48,583 nucleotides of DNA from Desulfocapsaceae bacterium (GCA_030653035.1 JAUSAB010000062.1:1-48583), one strand, 5' to 3'. Positions 36,722 to 45,037 are shown, counted from the stretch's first letter. Numbers and translations: made by a program. The notes: generated by a model not told the origin, from the letters alone.

Positions 36722-37257
36722 GGATATTTCTATTGTTGCAAAAGTTACAGAATAATAACAATGTTATTATTTGTGGTAATCACTTGTAATAACAAAATAT
36801 AAGTGGATTTTTCTCAAATATATTGATGGCCAAGGTTTAGCAATGGAATAGAATATTTGATAAAAATATTTTATTTTAACTTGAAAAAGACGAAAAATAC
36901 TAAAAAAGGCAAGCTCTGTCAAGCAGGGAACGAGAGGAATCAGAAAAAGGCCGTGCTGATGTTTCCGAAAGGATCAATCAATCTTGTTTTTGTAAATCCG
37001 TTTAGTGTTTGTTTGGCTCTAAAGTGTGTGATAATAAAAGATATATATTTTGTTGCTGATTGTTATGTTGAGGTTTTTCCGCTTTCCATCAAGAATCAGA
37101 ATAAAAGTATTGAAATCACAACGGTGTTTACTTTATTTGCTTCTTGCAAATCGGATTTTGTATCTTGACAAGGGGGCTGTTTTAGTTGAAAGAGTGTTGG
37201 GTGTTGAGAGAAAAATCGACGTTAATGTCATGGAGTTTACGAATAGAGGGAAAATAA
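36722..37257. other. AT-rich intergenic region between ffh and the Trm112-like gene
   Basis: This divergent 536-base gap is much more AT-rich than its surroundings. It holds a perfect inverted repeat next to ffh. Two plus-strand frames here (36857-37168 and 37050-37268) encode irregular hydrophobic products with no motif and no ribosome-binding site; I do not call them genes. A TTGACA near 37164 might be a -35 box for the Trm112-like gene, but the -10 is unclear. Confidence 0.5.
36751..36771. promoter_or_regulatory. Perfect inverted repeat upstream of ffh
   Basis: AATAATAACA (36751-36760) and TGTTATTATT (36762-36771) are perfect 10-bp inverted repeats with a single central base. They lie 30 bases upstream of the ffh ATG. 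A related half-site (TGTAATAACA) is found about 15 bases further upstream. Position and symmetry suggest an operator. Confidence 0.4.
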
Positions 37258-37437
37258 ATGTTGAATAAAGATTTACTTGATATCCTGGTTTGCCCTCAAT
37301 GTAAGGGGTCGGTCAGGCTCACTGGGGCCGCAGATGGTCTCGTCTGTGAAAAGTGCCGATTGGTGTACGAAATTCGTGATGATATCCCGGTGATGTTGAT
37401 TGATGAGGCCAGGAGTTTGGATATGCAGGCGAGGTAG
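37258..37437 (+). CDS. Trm112/YcaR-like small zinc-ribbon protein
   Basis: This 59-residue protein reads MLNKDLLDILVCPQCKG at the start and continues with GLVCEKCRLVYEIRDDIP and VMLIDEARSLD. It matches the UPF0434/Trm112 family: two CxxC pairs forming a zinc ribbon, then the DIPVML signature. The ATG at 37258 has AGAGGG at the expected distance. In other organisms such proteins activate methyltransferases or accompany lipid A kinase genes; no such partner lies next to it here. IS remnants begin directly downstream, so a former operon may have been lost. Confidence 0.9.
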   Translation: MLNKDLLDILVCPQCKGSVRLTGAADGLVCEKCRLVYEIRDDIPVMLIDEARSLDMQAR

Positions 37438-37443
37438 TTGGCT

Positions 37444-37563
37444 TTAGGGGGCGCATTCAGTTGCGTAAGCAACACCTGGTTTGATTTCCAAGTTTTCATT
37501 CAGTTCTGCCAGTAATTTTGAAAACGCTTCTTTTGGCGTCGCGAAACTAAGCGTCTTTCTAGG
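37444..37563 (-). pseudogene. C-terminal remnant of an IS30-like transposase
   Basis: The minus strand encodes PRKTLSFATPKEAFSKLL and continues AELNENLEIKPGVAYATE to a TAA at 37444-37446. The PRKTLxFATPxEAF pattern is the typical end of IS30-family transposases. The reading stops abruptly at about 37563, where IS630-like sequence in the opposite orientation starts. Only about 40 codons survive. Confidence 0.5.
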
Positions 37564-37565
37564 TC

Positions 37566-38174
37566 ACCCACCACCCCAAAAGTGATCCTGCGGCACAGGA
37601 GGAGTGGAAAAAAAACTTCCGGAAACAGTGGCTGCCTTATTGACGCCTGAAAATGTAAAAGGGCGTCGAGTCCGCTTGATGTTCCAGGATGAAGCTCGAT
37701 TTGGTCGCCTGCTCCATTGCGTTCTTCTGTGTCGAACGGCTACGAGCGACAATTTGTGTATGTTTACGCTGCCGTCAGTCCAATCGAGGGCGAGATGGAT
37801 TGGATGATCAGTCAGAAAATGAACACGGAGCACATGTCGACCTTTCTCGGTCAGGTGAGCGCCGCCCATCCTGAAGACTTTATCGTCATGGTGCTTGACG
37901 GTGCAAGTTCACACAAGGCCAAAGATCTCCAGCGGCCCGAAAACATCAGACTTGTCGGGCTGCCGCCGTATTCTCCGGAACTCAACCCGCAAGAACATGT
38001 GTGGGATGAGCTCTGGGAGAAGGAGTTCCCCAACCGGGTGTTCAATGATCTCGACGCGGTAATCCGGCAGCTACAGAGTGGATTACCGAGATTGTGATCG
38101 GATCTGAGGCATTACGAAACCTTACAGCTTGGCCATGGATTATTAGTCTCAACTTGAAAGCGAATTGGAATTAA
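37566..38174 (+). pseudogene. Degraded IS630-family transposase
   Basis: Pieces of one IS630-type DDE transposase lie in three frames. THHPKSDPAAQEEWKKNF starts at 37566. A shift near 37618 leads to LPETVAALLTP and LMFQDEARFGRL (first catalytic Asp). A short deletion with another shift near 37710 leads to SNGYERQFVYVYAAVSP, MVLDGASSHKAKDL (second Asp) and LNPQEHVWDELWEKEF (catalytic Glu). A third shift near 38090 leads to TAWPWIISLNLKANWN and a stop at 38174. The N-terminal DNA-binding part is missing. The element cannot be active by itself. Confidence 0.85.
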
Positions 38175-38238
38175 GCAAACCAATCAGGGCAATGCCCAGA
38201 AACGACAGAATTAACTTTTTTCCAATACCACCCTGCAT
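38175..38238 (-). pseudogene. Truncated 5' end of a membrane sensor gene
   Basis: On the minus strand an ATG at 38236-38238, preceded by GAGGAGAAG at ideal distance, begins MQGGIGKKLILSFLGIALIG. This is the typical first transmembrane segment of a chemoreceptor, histidine kinase or cyclase. After about 22 codons the frame runs into the IS630-like remnant and the rest of the gene is absent. It lies 71 bases after the EAL-GGDEF gene stop, so it was probably the next gene of that operon. Confidence 0.55.
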
Positions 38239-38309
38239 GTCCTTCTCCTCACAGAATGACCAATCCCTGGCATCCTTTCAATTTTTGCCAACAGTCAGAA
38301 ATAGATAAT

Positions 38310-40190
38310 TTACTGATATAATCCAGCAGATGGTTGAGAACCGTCAACCGTCTCACTTGGCAACTGTGATTGTGCCGCGCTTCGTCTGTTGCTGACGATG
38401 GCCGAACCTTTTTGCTTCTTGGCTGCCCGCTTGACTCCCGAGGCCAAAAAGGCCAGCTCGCCGTAGGAACTGACAGTACAATCTTCCGTGCTGACGATTC
38501 CGATGGACAATGACAACAAAGAGATACAACGGAGTTGCCCTTGTCGGTCCGTAGCCTGATAACAGCCATTCGTAAACTCCTGTTCGCCATGAAATTCCGG
38601 CAATAATAATTTCAGCCCATCAATAATCTGCTGACAGAGCGACAACGATGCATGTGGCCGAGTGATCACAATAAAATCATCGCCGCCGATATGGCCGACA
38701 AAACGAAACTGGTCATTATTGCCGCCCGGCTTCACCACATCGACAATAAGATTGGCGATCCCTTTGATGACCATGTCACCTTTTTCAAATCCGTAGTAAT
38801 CGTTGTAAGGTTTGAAATCATCGATATCCACATAGCACACATCAAAGGTCACTCTCTGCTCAATAAGACTGACCACCGTGCGCTGGATAAACTCATTGCC
38901 GGGCAGACCAGTGAGTGGACTCGCCCCTTTGGCCAACTGGATGCTTTTCTGGGTAATGGCATCGAGCAAGTTATGAATGGCAACCGAACCCTGATATTTG
39001 CCATTTTTGTTCACACAGAGATCATCATACAAAGAGACCCCGCGCCGCCCCTGAATCAGGCGGACCACCTCTTCCACCGGGGTCGTGGCCTCTACCAGCA
39101 GGAAATCTGGCTCGAGCACGTCCTTGAGCAGCCGGTGTTGGGAAAGGGCATAGCCAAAGCCATGCGGCCCGATCATGTGTTGTTCGAGAAAACGCATGCG
39201 GGGCAACATACCCATCACCCGCTCGTCCGCGACCACAGGTATCCCTTGCAGAGTGTTATTACTGTGAAAACGCTTAAACGCCGCCATCACCGAGTCTGCA
39301 GGGGCAAGAGGTTCCACATACTGGCAGATACCGCCGATCACACAGGAAGAAACCAGAGAATCGGCGCAGTCATACACATCATTCCGCTTGCCCGGCATAT
39401 CTATACATCTATCCGATAACCCTGGCCCTGGTCGCTCAAGATAATAGCCCTGAAATAGGTCAATACCAAAGCGGGAAACGATATCCAATTCCTCCTGACG
39501 CTCAATTCCCTCGGCAATAACCGTGATACCAAGTTTATGGCAAACTGTGGCCATGGCATCCACCAGATTATATTTAAAGGGAAAACGATCGAGCTCATCA
39601 ATAAAATGACGGTCAATCTTGACATAATCAGGCTGAACAATGGAGAGCATCTTCAGCCCGCCATAGCCTACGCCAAAATCGTCAATGGCAATCTTATAGC
39701 CACGTTTGCGGTAATGCTCTATCGACCGTTGAAAGAGATCATAGTTTTTGATGGCCTCTTGCTCGGTGATCTCCAGGACAATCCTGTCTTTAGGGATACC
39801 GCAATCCTCGGCCAGACGATCGGTAACCCCTCCCCGGTGATCTGGATGGACGAGGGTACCGGGGCAGATATTCACATAGAGGTAGGTGTTTTTTTGCAGG
39901 AAAGCCAATTCAGCCGCCCGGCAAAAGGCATTTTCCCGGCACTGCATATCAAGAGAAGCAATAATGCCTTCAGCTTGGGCTTTGGCAAACAGTTTGGAAA
40001 TATCAAAATGGGGAGCGACGTCGTCCCGAATCCTGGCCAGGGCCTCATAACCGTAGATCTCACCGTTCTGCCGGGAAAATATCGGCTGAAACCAGGAGGT
40101 AAGGCCGTTAGTATCCAGAAGATGGAACAACAGATCCCGCGATACCGTTGTCTGCACATTTTTCTCAAACATGGCTGATTCTAAAAACAT
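38310..40190 (-). CDS. EAL-CBS-GGDEF c-di-GMP phosphodiesterase
   Basis: The 626-residue cytoplasmic protein starts at an ATG with AGGAGG 8 bases upstream. An EAL domain (about 25-255) keeps every catalytic motif: YEALARI, YVNICPG, LEITEQE, AIDDFGVGYGG, VKIDRHF, AEGIE and FQGYYLERPGP. A CBS-like pair spans about 275-415. A GGDEF-type domain (about 425-600) has the variant GGDDF and no RxxD I-site, so it may bind GTP regulatorily rather than make c-di-GMP. Net activity is therefore likely c-di-GMP breakdown controlled by nucleotide binding in the CBS part. A small Cys-rich gene precedes it, separated by a MITE, and a truncated sensor gene follows. Confidence 0.92.
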   Translation of the reverse strand: MFLESAMFEKNVQTTVSRDLLFHLLDTNGLTSWFQPIFSRQNGEIYGYEALARIRDDVAPHFDISKLFAKAQAEGIIASLDMQCRENAFCRAAELAFLQKNTYLYVNICPGTLVHPDHRGGVTDRLAEDCGIPKDRIVLEITEQEAIKNYDLFQRSIEHYRKRGYKIAIDDFGVGYGGLKMLSIVQPDYVKIDRHFIDELDRFPFKYNLVDAMATVCHKLGITVIAEGIERQEELDIVSRFGIDLFQGYYLERPGPGLSDRCIDMPGKRNDVYDCADSLVSSCVIGGICQYVEPLAPADSVMAAFKRFHSNNTLQGIPVVADERVMGMLPRMRFLEQHMIGPHGFGYALSQHRLLKDVLEPDFLLVEATTPVEEVVRLIQGRRGVSLYDDLCVNKNGKYQGSVAIHNLLDAITQKSIQLAKGASPLTGLPGNEFIQRTVVSLIEQRVTFDVCYVDIDDFKPYNDYYGFEKGDMVIKGIANLIVDVVKPGGNNDQFRFVGHIGGDDFIVITRPHASLSLCQQIIDGLKLLLPEFHGEQEFTNGCYQATDRQGQLRCISLLSLSIGIVSTEDCTVSSYGELAFLASGVKRAAKKQKGSAIVSNRRSAAQSQLPSETVDGSQPSAGLYQ

Positions 40191-40270
40191 CGTTTTATAC
40201 CTCCTGAATATTCAAGATTACCCGGAAAAGCAGAGAACAAACCACTTAACAGATCAGAAAAAAATATAAA

Positions 40271-40456
40271 TGGGGTAGTCGGTTAGCTCCACCTGAAACA
40301 AAATCCCTCTACAAGCTTCTCTTGGGAAGAAGCTGAAGATGACGCAAATAGTAGTGATATCAGGCAGATATGGTAAGAACACTTATCGCGACTTTGTTGA
40401 AATGTTGTCTAATAATGCAGTCTTCGCAATAAGGTGGAGCTAACCGACTACCCCCT
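40271..40456. mobile_element. MITE with 23-bp terminal inverted repeats
   Basis: A 186-bp element has perfect 23-bp inverted termini. The left one starts GGGGTAGTCGGTTAGC (40272-40294) and the right one ends GCTAACCGACTACCCC (40432-40454). It is flanked by direct repeats AAAATATAAA at 40261-40270 and 40457-40466, consistent with a 10-bp target duplication. No transposase is encoded. It separates the small Cys-rich gene from the EAL-GGDEF gene. Confidence 0.85.
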
Positions 40457-40480
40457 AAAATATAAACACGCTGCTCTTGC

Positions 40481-40708
40481 CTAACGACATCGGGCCAGAG
40501 CCACGACTTCCAGCTCTGGCCACCAACTTTTTTCATGCAGTAGGGGAAGAGATTGAAAAAAAACCGGGCACTGCTCATTCCTGCCAGCTTTGCAGTAGTT
40601 TTCAAGCTCCAGCACGCTTGGCACATACGGTGTTTCATTGAACGAACAACTGGCCACAGACCAGGTATTGCTGACAGGGGTGTAACAGGAAAGATATTTA
40701 CAGGGCAT
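40481..40708 (-). CDS. Small cysteine-rich protein
   Basis: The ATG at 40708 is preceded by GGAGG at a good distance, so this start is preferred over one 12 codons upstream. The 75-residue protein begins MPCKYLSCYTPVSNTW. It has Cys in SVASCSFNE and ends a core pattern YVPSVLELENYC followed by NEQCPVF. That order of cysteines, with 'YVPS..EL..YC....CP', resembles small metal-binding proteins seen in other Desulfobacterota; I cannot name a family. No signal peptide. It may have been co-transcribed with the c-di-GMP enzyme gene downstream before the MITE inserted. Confidence 0.65.
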   Translation of the reverse strand: MPCKYLSCYTPVSNTWSVASCSFNETPYVPSVLELENYCKAGRNEQCPVFFQSLPLLHEKSWWPELEVVALARCR

Positions 40709-41008
40709 GACGTTCCTCCATAAGTTGCTTTGTTGATTGTGCATTTATGAAAAAGAAACGTAGTGCCCGCGTATTAGGATGAGATTAGAGCGGAGTTATT
40801 TTTCCGTAATGTAAACAGAAACACTGTACTAAAAAATCCGATTAAATTTCCGGCAAGTTTCAACGGATATTACTGGACCATCTACATGGTACTTGCAATC
40901 TCACTGTGGGTGATTTAAACAATGTCTGTCGTTCATGAGGCCTCATTTTTCGTGACTGTGAAAATGGGGAATTGTTTATTGAGACCTGCTGATATGATTG
41001 GAAATACT

Positions 41009-42790
41009 ATGATAGATGACATCGGAGCATCCGGGGTGCTGTGGAATCTTGGCGATCTGTATCGTAATGAAGACGATCCGGCGCTGGCGGCGGATATCCA
41101 ATGGTGTATCGACGAGGCTAAAGTCCTTCGCGGCCGTTTTCGCGGTCAGGTGGCAGATCTGACCGCCGCAGAGCTGCTGGGGCTGGTCGTCCGTCTGGAG
41201 GTTTTGGATTGCCGGATCACCCGTCTGGCGACTTTTGCCTTTCTGAATTTCACCACCCAGATGGAAAACAGTGTTGCTGGCGCTCTGGAACAGCGGATGG
41301 AAGAGCTGGCCAGTCAGTGTAAAAAGGACGTGGTCTTTTTTGAGCTGGAGTGGAATGTACTGCCGCAGGAGAGCGCGGCCGGGTTGCTTGCGGCGCCCGA
41401 ACTGGCGGGCTATCGTCATTATCTGGAGGCCCTGCGCCGTTACCTGCCGCATCAGCTCTCAGAATCCGAGGAGTCCCTGCTGCTCGAATATGCCCCGGTG
41501 GGCAGAAGCTCCTGGAATACCCTCTTCGACAAGGTTCTCAGCGGCCTGCGTTTTGGCGAGAAAAAGCGGGCGGAGGAAGAGGTGCTGACCGACCTCTATG
41601 ATCAGGATCGGGAGGTGAGAAGGCAGGCGGCCGCGGATCTTACCGCCGGGCTGCAGGGCCAGAGCCATATCCTGACCCATATCTTCAATACGCTCGCCGC
41701 CGACAAGATGATTGACGACCGTCTGCGCCGCCATGATTCCTGGGTGCACTCCATGAATCTGGAGAATGAGCTGACGGGTACCACCGTGGAAACGCTGGTG
41801 CAGGCAGTGATCAGCCGCTATGATATTGTTCAGCGCTATTACCGGCTGAAAAAAGAACTGCTGCAGCTCGACGAACTCACCGACTACGACCGCTATGCCC
41901 CTCTGACGGCGCTGCCCTCCCAGCGAATCGGTTGGGAGGAGTGCAGGGCCATGGTATTGCACTCCTTTGCCGGGTTTTCAGAGGAGCTGGCCGCCATTGC
42001 CGGGCAGTTCTTTGACAAAAGCTGGATTCATGCCCCGATAATCAGGGGCAAACGGGGCGGGGCCTTTGCCCATCCCTGTGTCCCGGAGGTCCACCCTTAC
42101 GTCATGGTCAACTATACCGGCACTCTCAATGATGTTTCCACCGTCGCCCATGAATTGGGGCACGGCGTCCATCAGGTGCTGGCCACGGCCCGGGGACATT
42201 TCAACAGCAATACGCCGCTGGTCCTGGCGGAGACGGCCTCGGTCTTTGCTGAGATGCTAGCCTTCCAGAGTCAACTGGCCCTGCTCACCGATGCGGCGCA
42301 GAAGCGGGCCTTTATCTGCCAGAAACTGGAGTCAATTTTCGCCACGGTCTTCCGCCAGACGGCGATGAACCGTTTTGAAAAGCGGATGCATGAGGGCAGA
42401 CGTGAGCAGGGGGAACTGAGCAGTGAGACCTTGAGCGAATACTGGCTTGCAACCCAGCGGGAGATGTTCGGCGATTCCGTGACCCTGCGACCGGACTATG
42501 GGATCTGGTGGTCGTATATTCCCCATTTCCTGTCCACACCCGGCTATGTTTATTCCTATGCCTTTGGCGAGCTGCTGGTGCTGGCCCTTTATGGCCACTA
42601 TCAGCAGCATGGGGATTCCTTTGTCACCCTCTACACTGAACTGCTGGCGGCCGGTGGTTCGGCCTCGCCCTATGAGCTGGTCCGGCCCTTTGGCATCAAT
42701 CTTGATGATCCCGGCTTCTGGCTGCAGGGATTGGGGGTCATCGACCAGATGCTGCAGCATGTGGAAGATGTCTCTGCCGATCAGCAGTAA
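41009..42790 (+). CDS. pepF: M3-family oligoendopeptidase F
   Basis: This cytoplasmic zinc metallopeptidase cleaves short peptides. From the ATG at 41009 it has 593 residues, the normal family size, and starts close to LWNLGDLYRNEDDP, the typical PepF beginning. Upstream in-frame starts (40922, 40964, 40994) would add an unlike leader. The zinc site VAHELGHGVHQ (HExxH) lies around residue 380, with the third ligand Glu in VLAETASVFAEM. Also typical are RGGAFAH and TPGYVYSYAFGELL. The GGA before the start is weak. tadA follows within 15 bases, so the two are likely co-transcribed. Confidence 0.92.
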   Translation: MIDDIGASGVLWNLGDLYRNEDDPALAADIQWCIDEAKVLRGRFRGQVADLTAAELLGLVVRLEVLDCRITRLATFAFLNFTTQMENSVAGALEQRMEELASQCKKDVVFFELEWNVLPQESAAGLLAAPELAGYRHYLEALRRYLPHQLSESEESLLLEYAPVGRSSWNTLFDKVLSGLRFGEKKRAEEEVLTDLYDQDREVRRQAAADLTAGLQGQSHILTHIFNTLAADKMIDDRLRRHDSWVHSMNLENELTGTTVETLVQAVISRYDIVQRYYRLKKELLQLDELTDYDRYAPLTALPSQRIGWEECRAMVLHSFAGFSEELAAIAGQFFDKSWIHAPIIRGKRGGAFAHPCVPEVHPYVMVNYTGTLNDVSTVAHELGHGVHQVLATARGHFNSNTPLVLAETASVFAEMLAFQSQLALLTDAAQKRAFICQKLESIFATVFRQTAMNRFEKRMHEGRREQGELSSETLSEYWLATQREMFGDSVTLRPDYGIWWSYIPHFLSTPGYVYSYAFGELLVLALYGHYQQHGDSFVTLYTELLAAGGSASPYELVRPFGINLDDPGFWLQGLGVIDQMLQHVEDVSADQQ

Positions 42791-42804
42791 CGGTGGCGAC
42801 AGCA

Positions 42805-43293
42805 ATGAATGATCAGCAAGCAGTCGATCTTGTCTTTATGCAGATAGCCCTTGAGCAGGCTCGGCAGGCGGCCCTCAGGGGAGAGGTCCCGGTCGGGGCG
42901 GCGCTGGCCCATGGCGAGACCCTGCTGGCCGTTGCCGCCAACCGACCCATTGGTGCCAATGACCCCACCGCCCATGCTGAGATCCTGGCCATCCGTGAGG
43001 CGGCCGAAAAAATCGACAATTACCGGCTGGTGGGTACCACCCTTTATGTCACCCTCGAACCGTGCATCATGTGCATGGGGGCAATCCTCCATGCTCGCAT
43101 CCAGCGTCTGGTCTTTGGCGCCCTTGATCCCAAGACCGGGGCGGCCCAGTCCCGCTATACCATCGGCGTCGATGGTCTGTTGAATCATCGGTTGGAGATT
43201 ATTGGCGGTATTCTTGAGGCGGAATGCTCCCAAATCTTAAAGGATTTTTTTAAGGAACGGCGCGCAGGCAAGGGAGCAGGAAACGGGCGTTGA
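42805..43293 (+). CDS. tadA: tRNA-specific adenosine deaminase
   Basis: TadA converts A34 to inosine in tRNA-Arg(ACG). From the ATG at 42805 it has 162 residues; a GTG at 42793 is a possible alternative. The zinc and proton-shuttle motif is TAHAEILAIREAA (HAE), the cysteine pair is PCIMCMGAI (PCxxC), and GALDPKTGAAQS and FFKERR are also typical. It overlaps nothing and ends 7 bases before a MITE-like repeat. Standard, complete enzyme. Confidence 0.96.
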   Translation: MNDQQAVDLVFMQIALEQARQAALRGEVPVGAALAHGETLLAVAANRPIGANDPTAHAEILAIREAAEKIDNYRLVGTTLYVTLEPCIMCMGAILHARIQRLVFGALDPKTGAAQSRYTIGVDGLLNHRLEIIGGILEAECSQILKDFFKERRAGKGAGNGR

Positions 43294-43300
43294 AAAAGCT

Positions 43301-43484
43301 AAGAGCTTGTCCGTAAATAAGCTTTTCAGGGTTCGCGCCGGATTTTGAGACGAATTTGGCCGAGACGATTGAGTAAAACCGCAGTCGTAGCAGCGCTACG
43401 GCGAGGATTTTGCGATTGAGGAACGGTCAAAGACGGCCAAAAGCCGGATGCGAGCACCAAAGATTTATTTACGGACAAGCTCTT
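43301..43484. repeat. 184-bp MITE-like imperfect palindrome
   Basis: The ends are perfect 20-bp inverted repeats (AAGAGCTTGTCCGTAAATAA at 43301-43320, its complement at 43465-43484). Inner parts also pair: GCCGGAT near the right side with its counterpart near the left, and a central CGTAGCAGCGCTACG. The whole element could fold into one long hairpin in RNA. It lies 7 bases after tadA and 64 bases before the exporter gene. No transposase is present. Confidence 0.75.
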
Positions 43485-43548
43485 AGGCTTTGGCTCCATT
43501 TTTTATGCTGATATTGAAACAGTTGTATCTCTTTACCGTGACGTCCCT

Positions 43549-44715
43549 ATGATCCCTTTTGTCTTGCTGCTGGCCTTACTTACCGCCTTTCCACCGCTGG
43601 CAACAGACATGTATCTGCCCGCCATTCCCTGTCTGGTGAAAACCTGGCAGCTCCCTCTTGTCATTGTTAACCTGACCCTGGTCCTTTTCTTTGTCACCTA
43701 CTGCTGTTCCCTGCTGGTGTACGGGCCGCTCTCCGATCGCCTTGGCCGAAAACCGCCACTGCTCACCGGCCTGCTGCTCTTTATCAGCGGCAGCCTGCTC
43801 TGCGCCCTCAGTTCCAATATCTGGATGCTCATCAGCGCCAGGATTATTCAGGCCATGGGCGCCGGTTCCGCCTCCGCCATTTCACTGGCCATGGCCCGTG
43901 ACCGCCTGCCGGGCGGCCAGCGGGAACGAGTGTTCAGCCAGATCTCGGTAATCATGGCCCTGGCGCCCATGATCTCTCCCATGATCGGCAGCCTGATTCT
44001 CGAACACCTGAGCTGGCATTGGATCTTTGCCATGCAGGGATTAATGGGGTTGATCGCCCTGGCTGGAGTCATCCTCACCCCGGAGAGCCATGTTGGTGTT
44101 CAGGGGGCCATCTTCGCCGTTTTACGGCAAAGTTATGGCCGGGTGCTGCGTAACCGGCAACTGATGGGGCTTGTCCTGTGCAACGCGATGACCGGCCTCC
44201 CGCTCTTTACCTTTATCGCCGGGTCGGCCAGTATCTACATTACCGGATTTCAACTCTCAGAAAGCCGGTTTTCCCTGTTGTTTGGGGCCAATGCCTTCTG
44301 TTTCATGGCCGGATCAATGAGTTGTCTGCGCTTCGGTAAGAAAATCGGCACACTGCGCATGGTGACCTGGGGCTATATGGGAGTCATCGCCGGTGGCATC
44401 GGCCTCTTAGTTCCCTTAATTGATGGCCCTCTTCGCTTTGCCCTGCCCATGGGTATCATCACCTTTTTTCTGGGAATGAGCCGTCCGCCCTCCAACAATC
44501 TGGTCTTGGAGCAGGTGCCAAAAGATGCGGGAACTGCCTCCTCGGTCATGGTCTTTTCCTATTTTTTCTGCGGCGCCATGGCCATGGCCGCAGTGTCCCT
44601 GAACTGGCCGGACAAGATCCGCTTTATCGGCACCCTTGCCCTTGTCTCCGGCATTCTCGCCCTCGGCCTTTGGCACTTTCTGCGCCGTCACCTGCATTTG
44701 CCGACTGCTGACTGA
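43549..44715 (+). CDS. Bcr/CflA-type MFS drug exporter
   Basis: The 388-residue inner-membrane protein has 12 predicted hydrophobic segments. The first is followed by TAFPPLATDMYLPAIPCL, the hallmark of the Bcr/CflA subfamily. The loop 2-3 signature GPLSDRLGRKPPLLTG and the proton-antiporter segment in ALAPMISPMIGSLI are present. It likely exports a toxic compound in exchange for protons; bicyclomycin or chloramphenicol are family substrates, but specificity cannot be read. No regulator gene is adjacent. The Shine-Dalgarno sequence is weak. Confidence 0.9.
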   Translation: MIPFVLLLALLTAFPPLATDMYLPAIPCLVKTWQLPLVIVNLTLVLFFVTYCCSLLVYGPLSDRLGRKPPLLTGLLLFISGSLLCALSSNIWMLISARIIQAMGAGSASAISLAMARDRLPGGQRERVFSQISVIMALAPMISPMIGSLILEHLSWHWIFAMQGLMGLIALAGVILTPESHVGVQGAIFAVLRQSYGRVLRNRQLMGLVLCNAMTGLPLFTFIAGSASIYITGFQLSESRFSLLFGANAFCFMAGSMSCLRFGKKIGTLRMVTWGYMGVIAGGIGLLVPLIDGPLRFALPMGIITFFLGMSRPPSNNLVLEQVPKDAGTASSVMVFSYFFCGAMAMAAVSLNWPDKIRFIGTLALVSGILALGLWHFLRRHLHLPTAD

Positions 44716-44901
44716 AAAAATCTCTCTCTTTGCCGGAGTAACGTCGGGGCCCGCTCGGGATTGATGCGCCATTTTTTGTTGAATAATGACTTTTTAGTTG
44801 CGAAAATTCAGTCCACCGTTTACATATAACTTCCTTGTGTTGGTCAGGATATTCTCATGTCAGGGTTATTTTTGAACGACGATTTAGAGTGTTTTTGTTA
44901 T

Positions 44902-44987
44902 GGAGAGGTGACCGAGTGGTTTAAGGTGCACGCCTGGAACGCGTGTGTACGCAAGTACCGTGAGTTCGAATCTCACCTTCTCCGCCA
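44902..44987 (+). tRNA. tRNA-Ser(GGA)
   Basis: The 86 bases fold as a class II tRNA. The acceptor stem GGAGAGG pairs with CTTCTCC, the anticodon loop reads CTGGAAC with anticodon GGA, a long variable arm (GCGTGTGTACGC region) follows, the T arm has GTTCGAATC, and CCA is encoded. It decodes UCC and UCU. A terminator-like hairpin follows at once, then a possible integrase remnant. Confidence 0.95.
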
Positions 44988-44995
44988 TGGCTAAT

Positions 44996-45037
44996 AATGG
45001 CCAGTAATCTTAATAGGTTGCTGGCCATTTTGTTTTT
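44996..45037 (+). terminator. Intrinsic terminator after tRNA-Ser
   Basis: AATGGCCAG (44996-45004) and CTGGCCATT (45021-45029) form a perfect 9-bp stem followed by TTGTTTTT. It lies 9 bases past the tRNA CCA end. Confidence 0.8.

Noticed and set aside
36857-37268. Two overlapping plus-strand frames in the AT-rich gap before the Trm112-like gene
   Set aside because: Irregular composition, no Shine-Dalgarno sequence and no recognisable features; they overlap in different frames.
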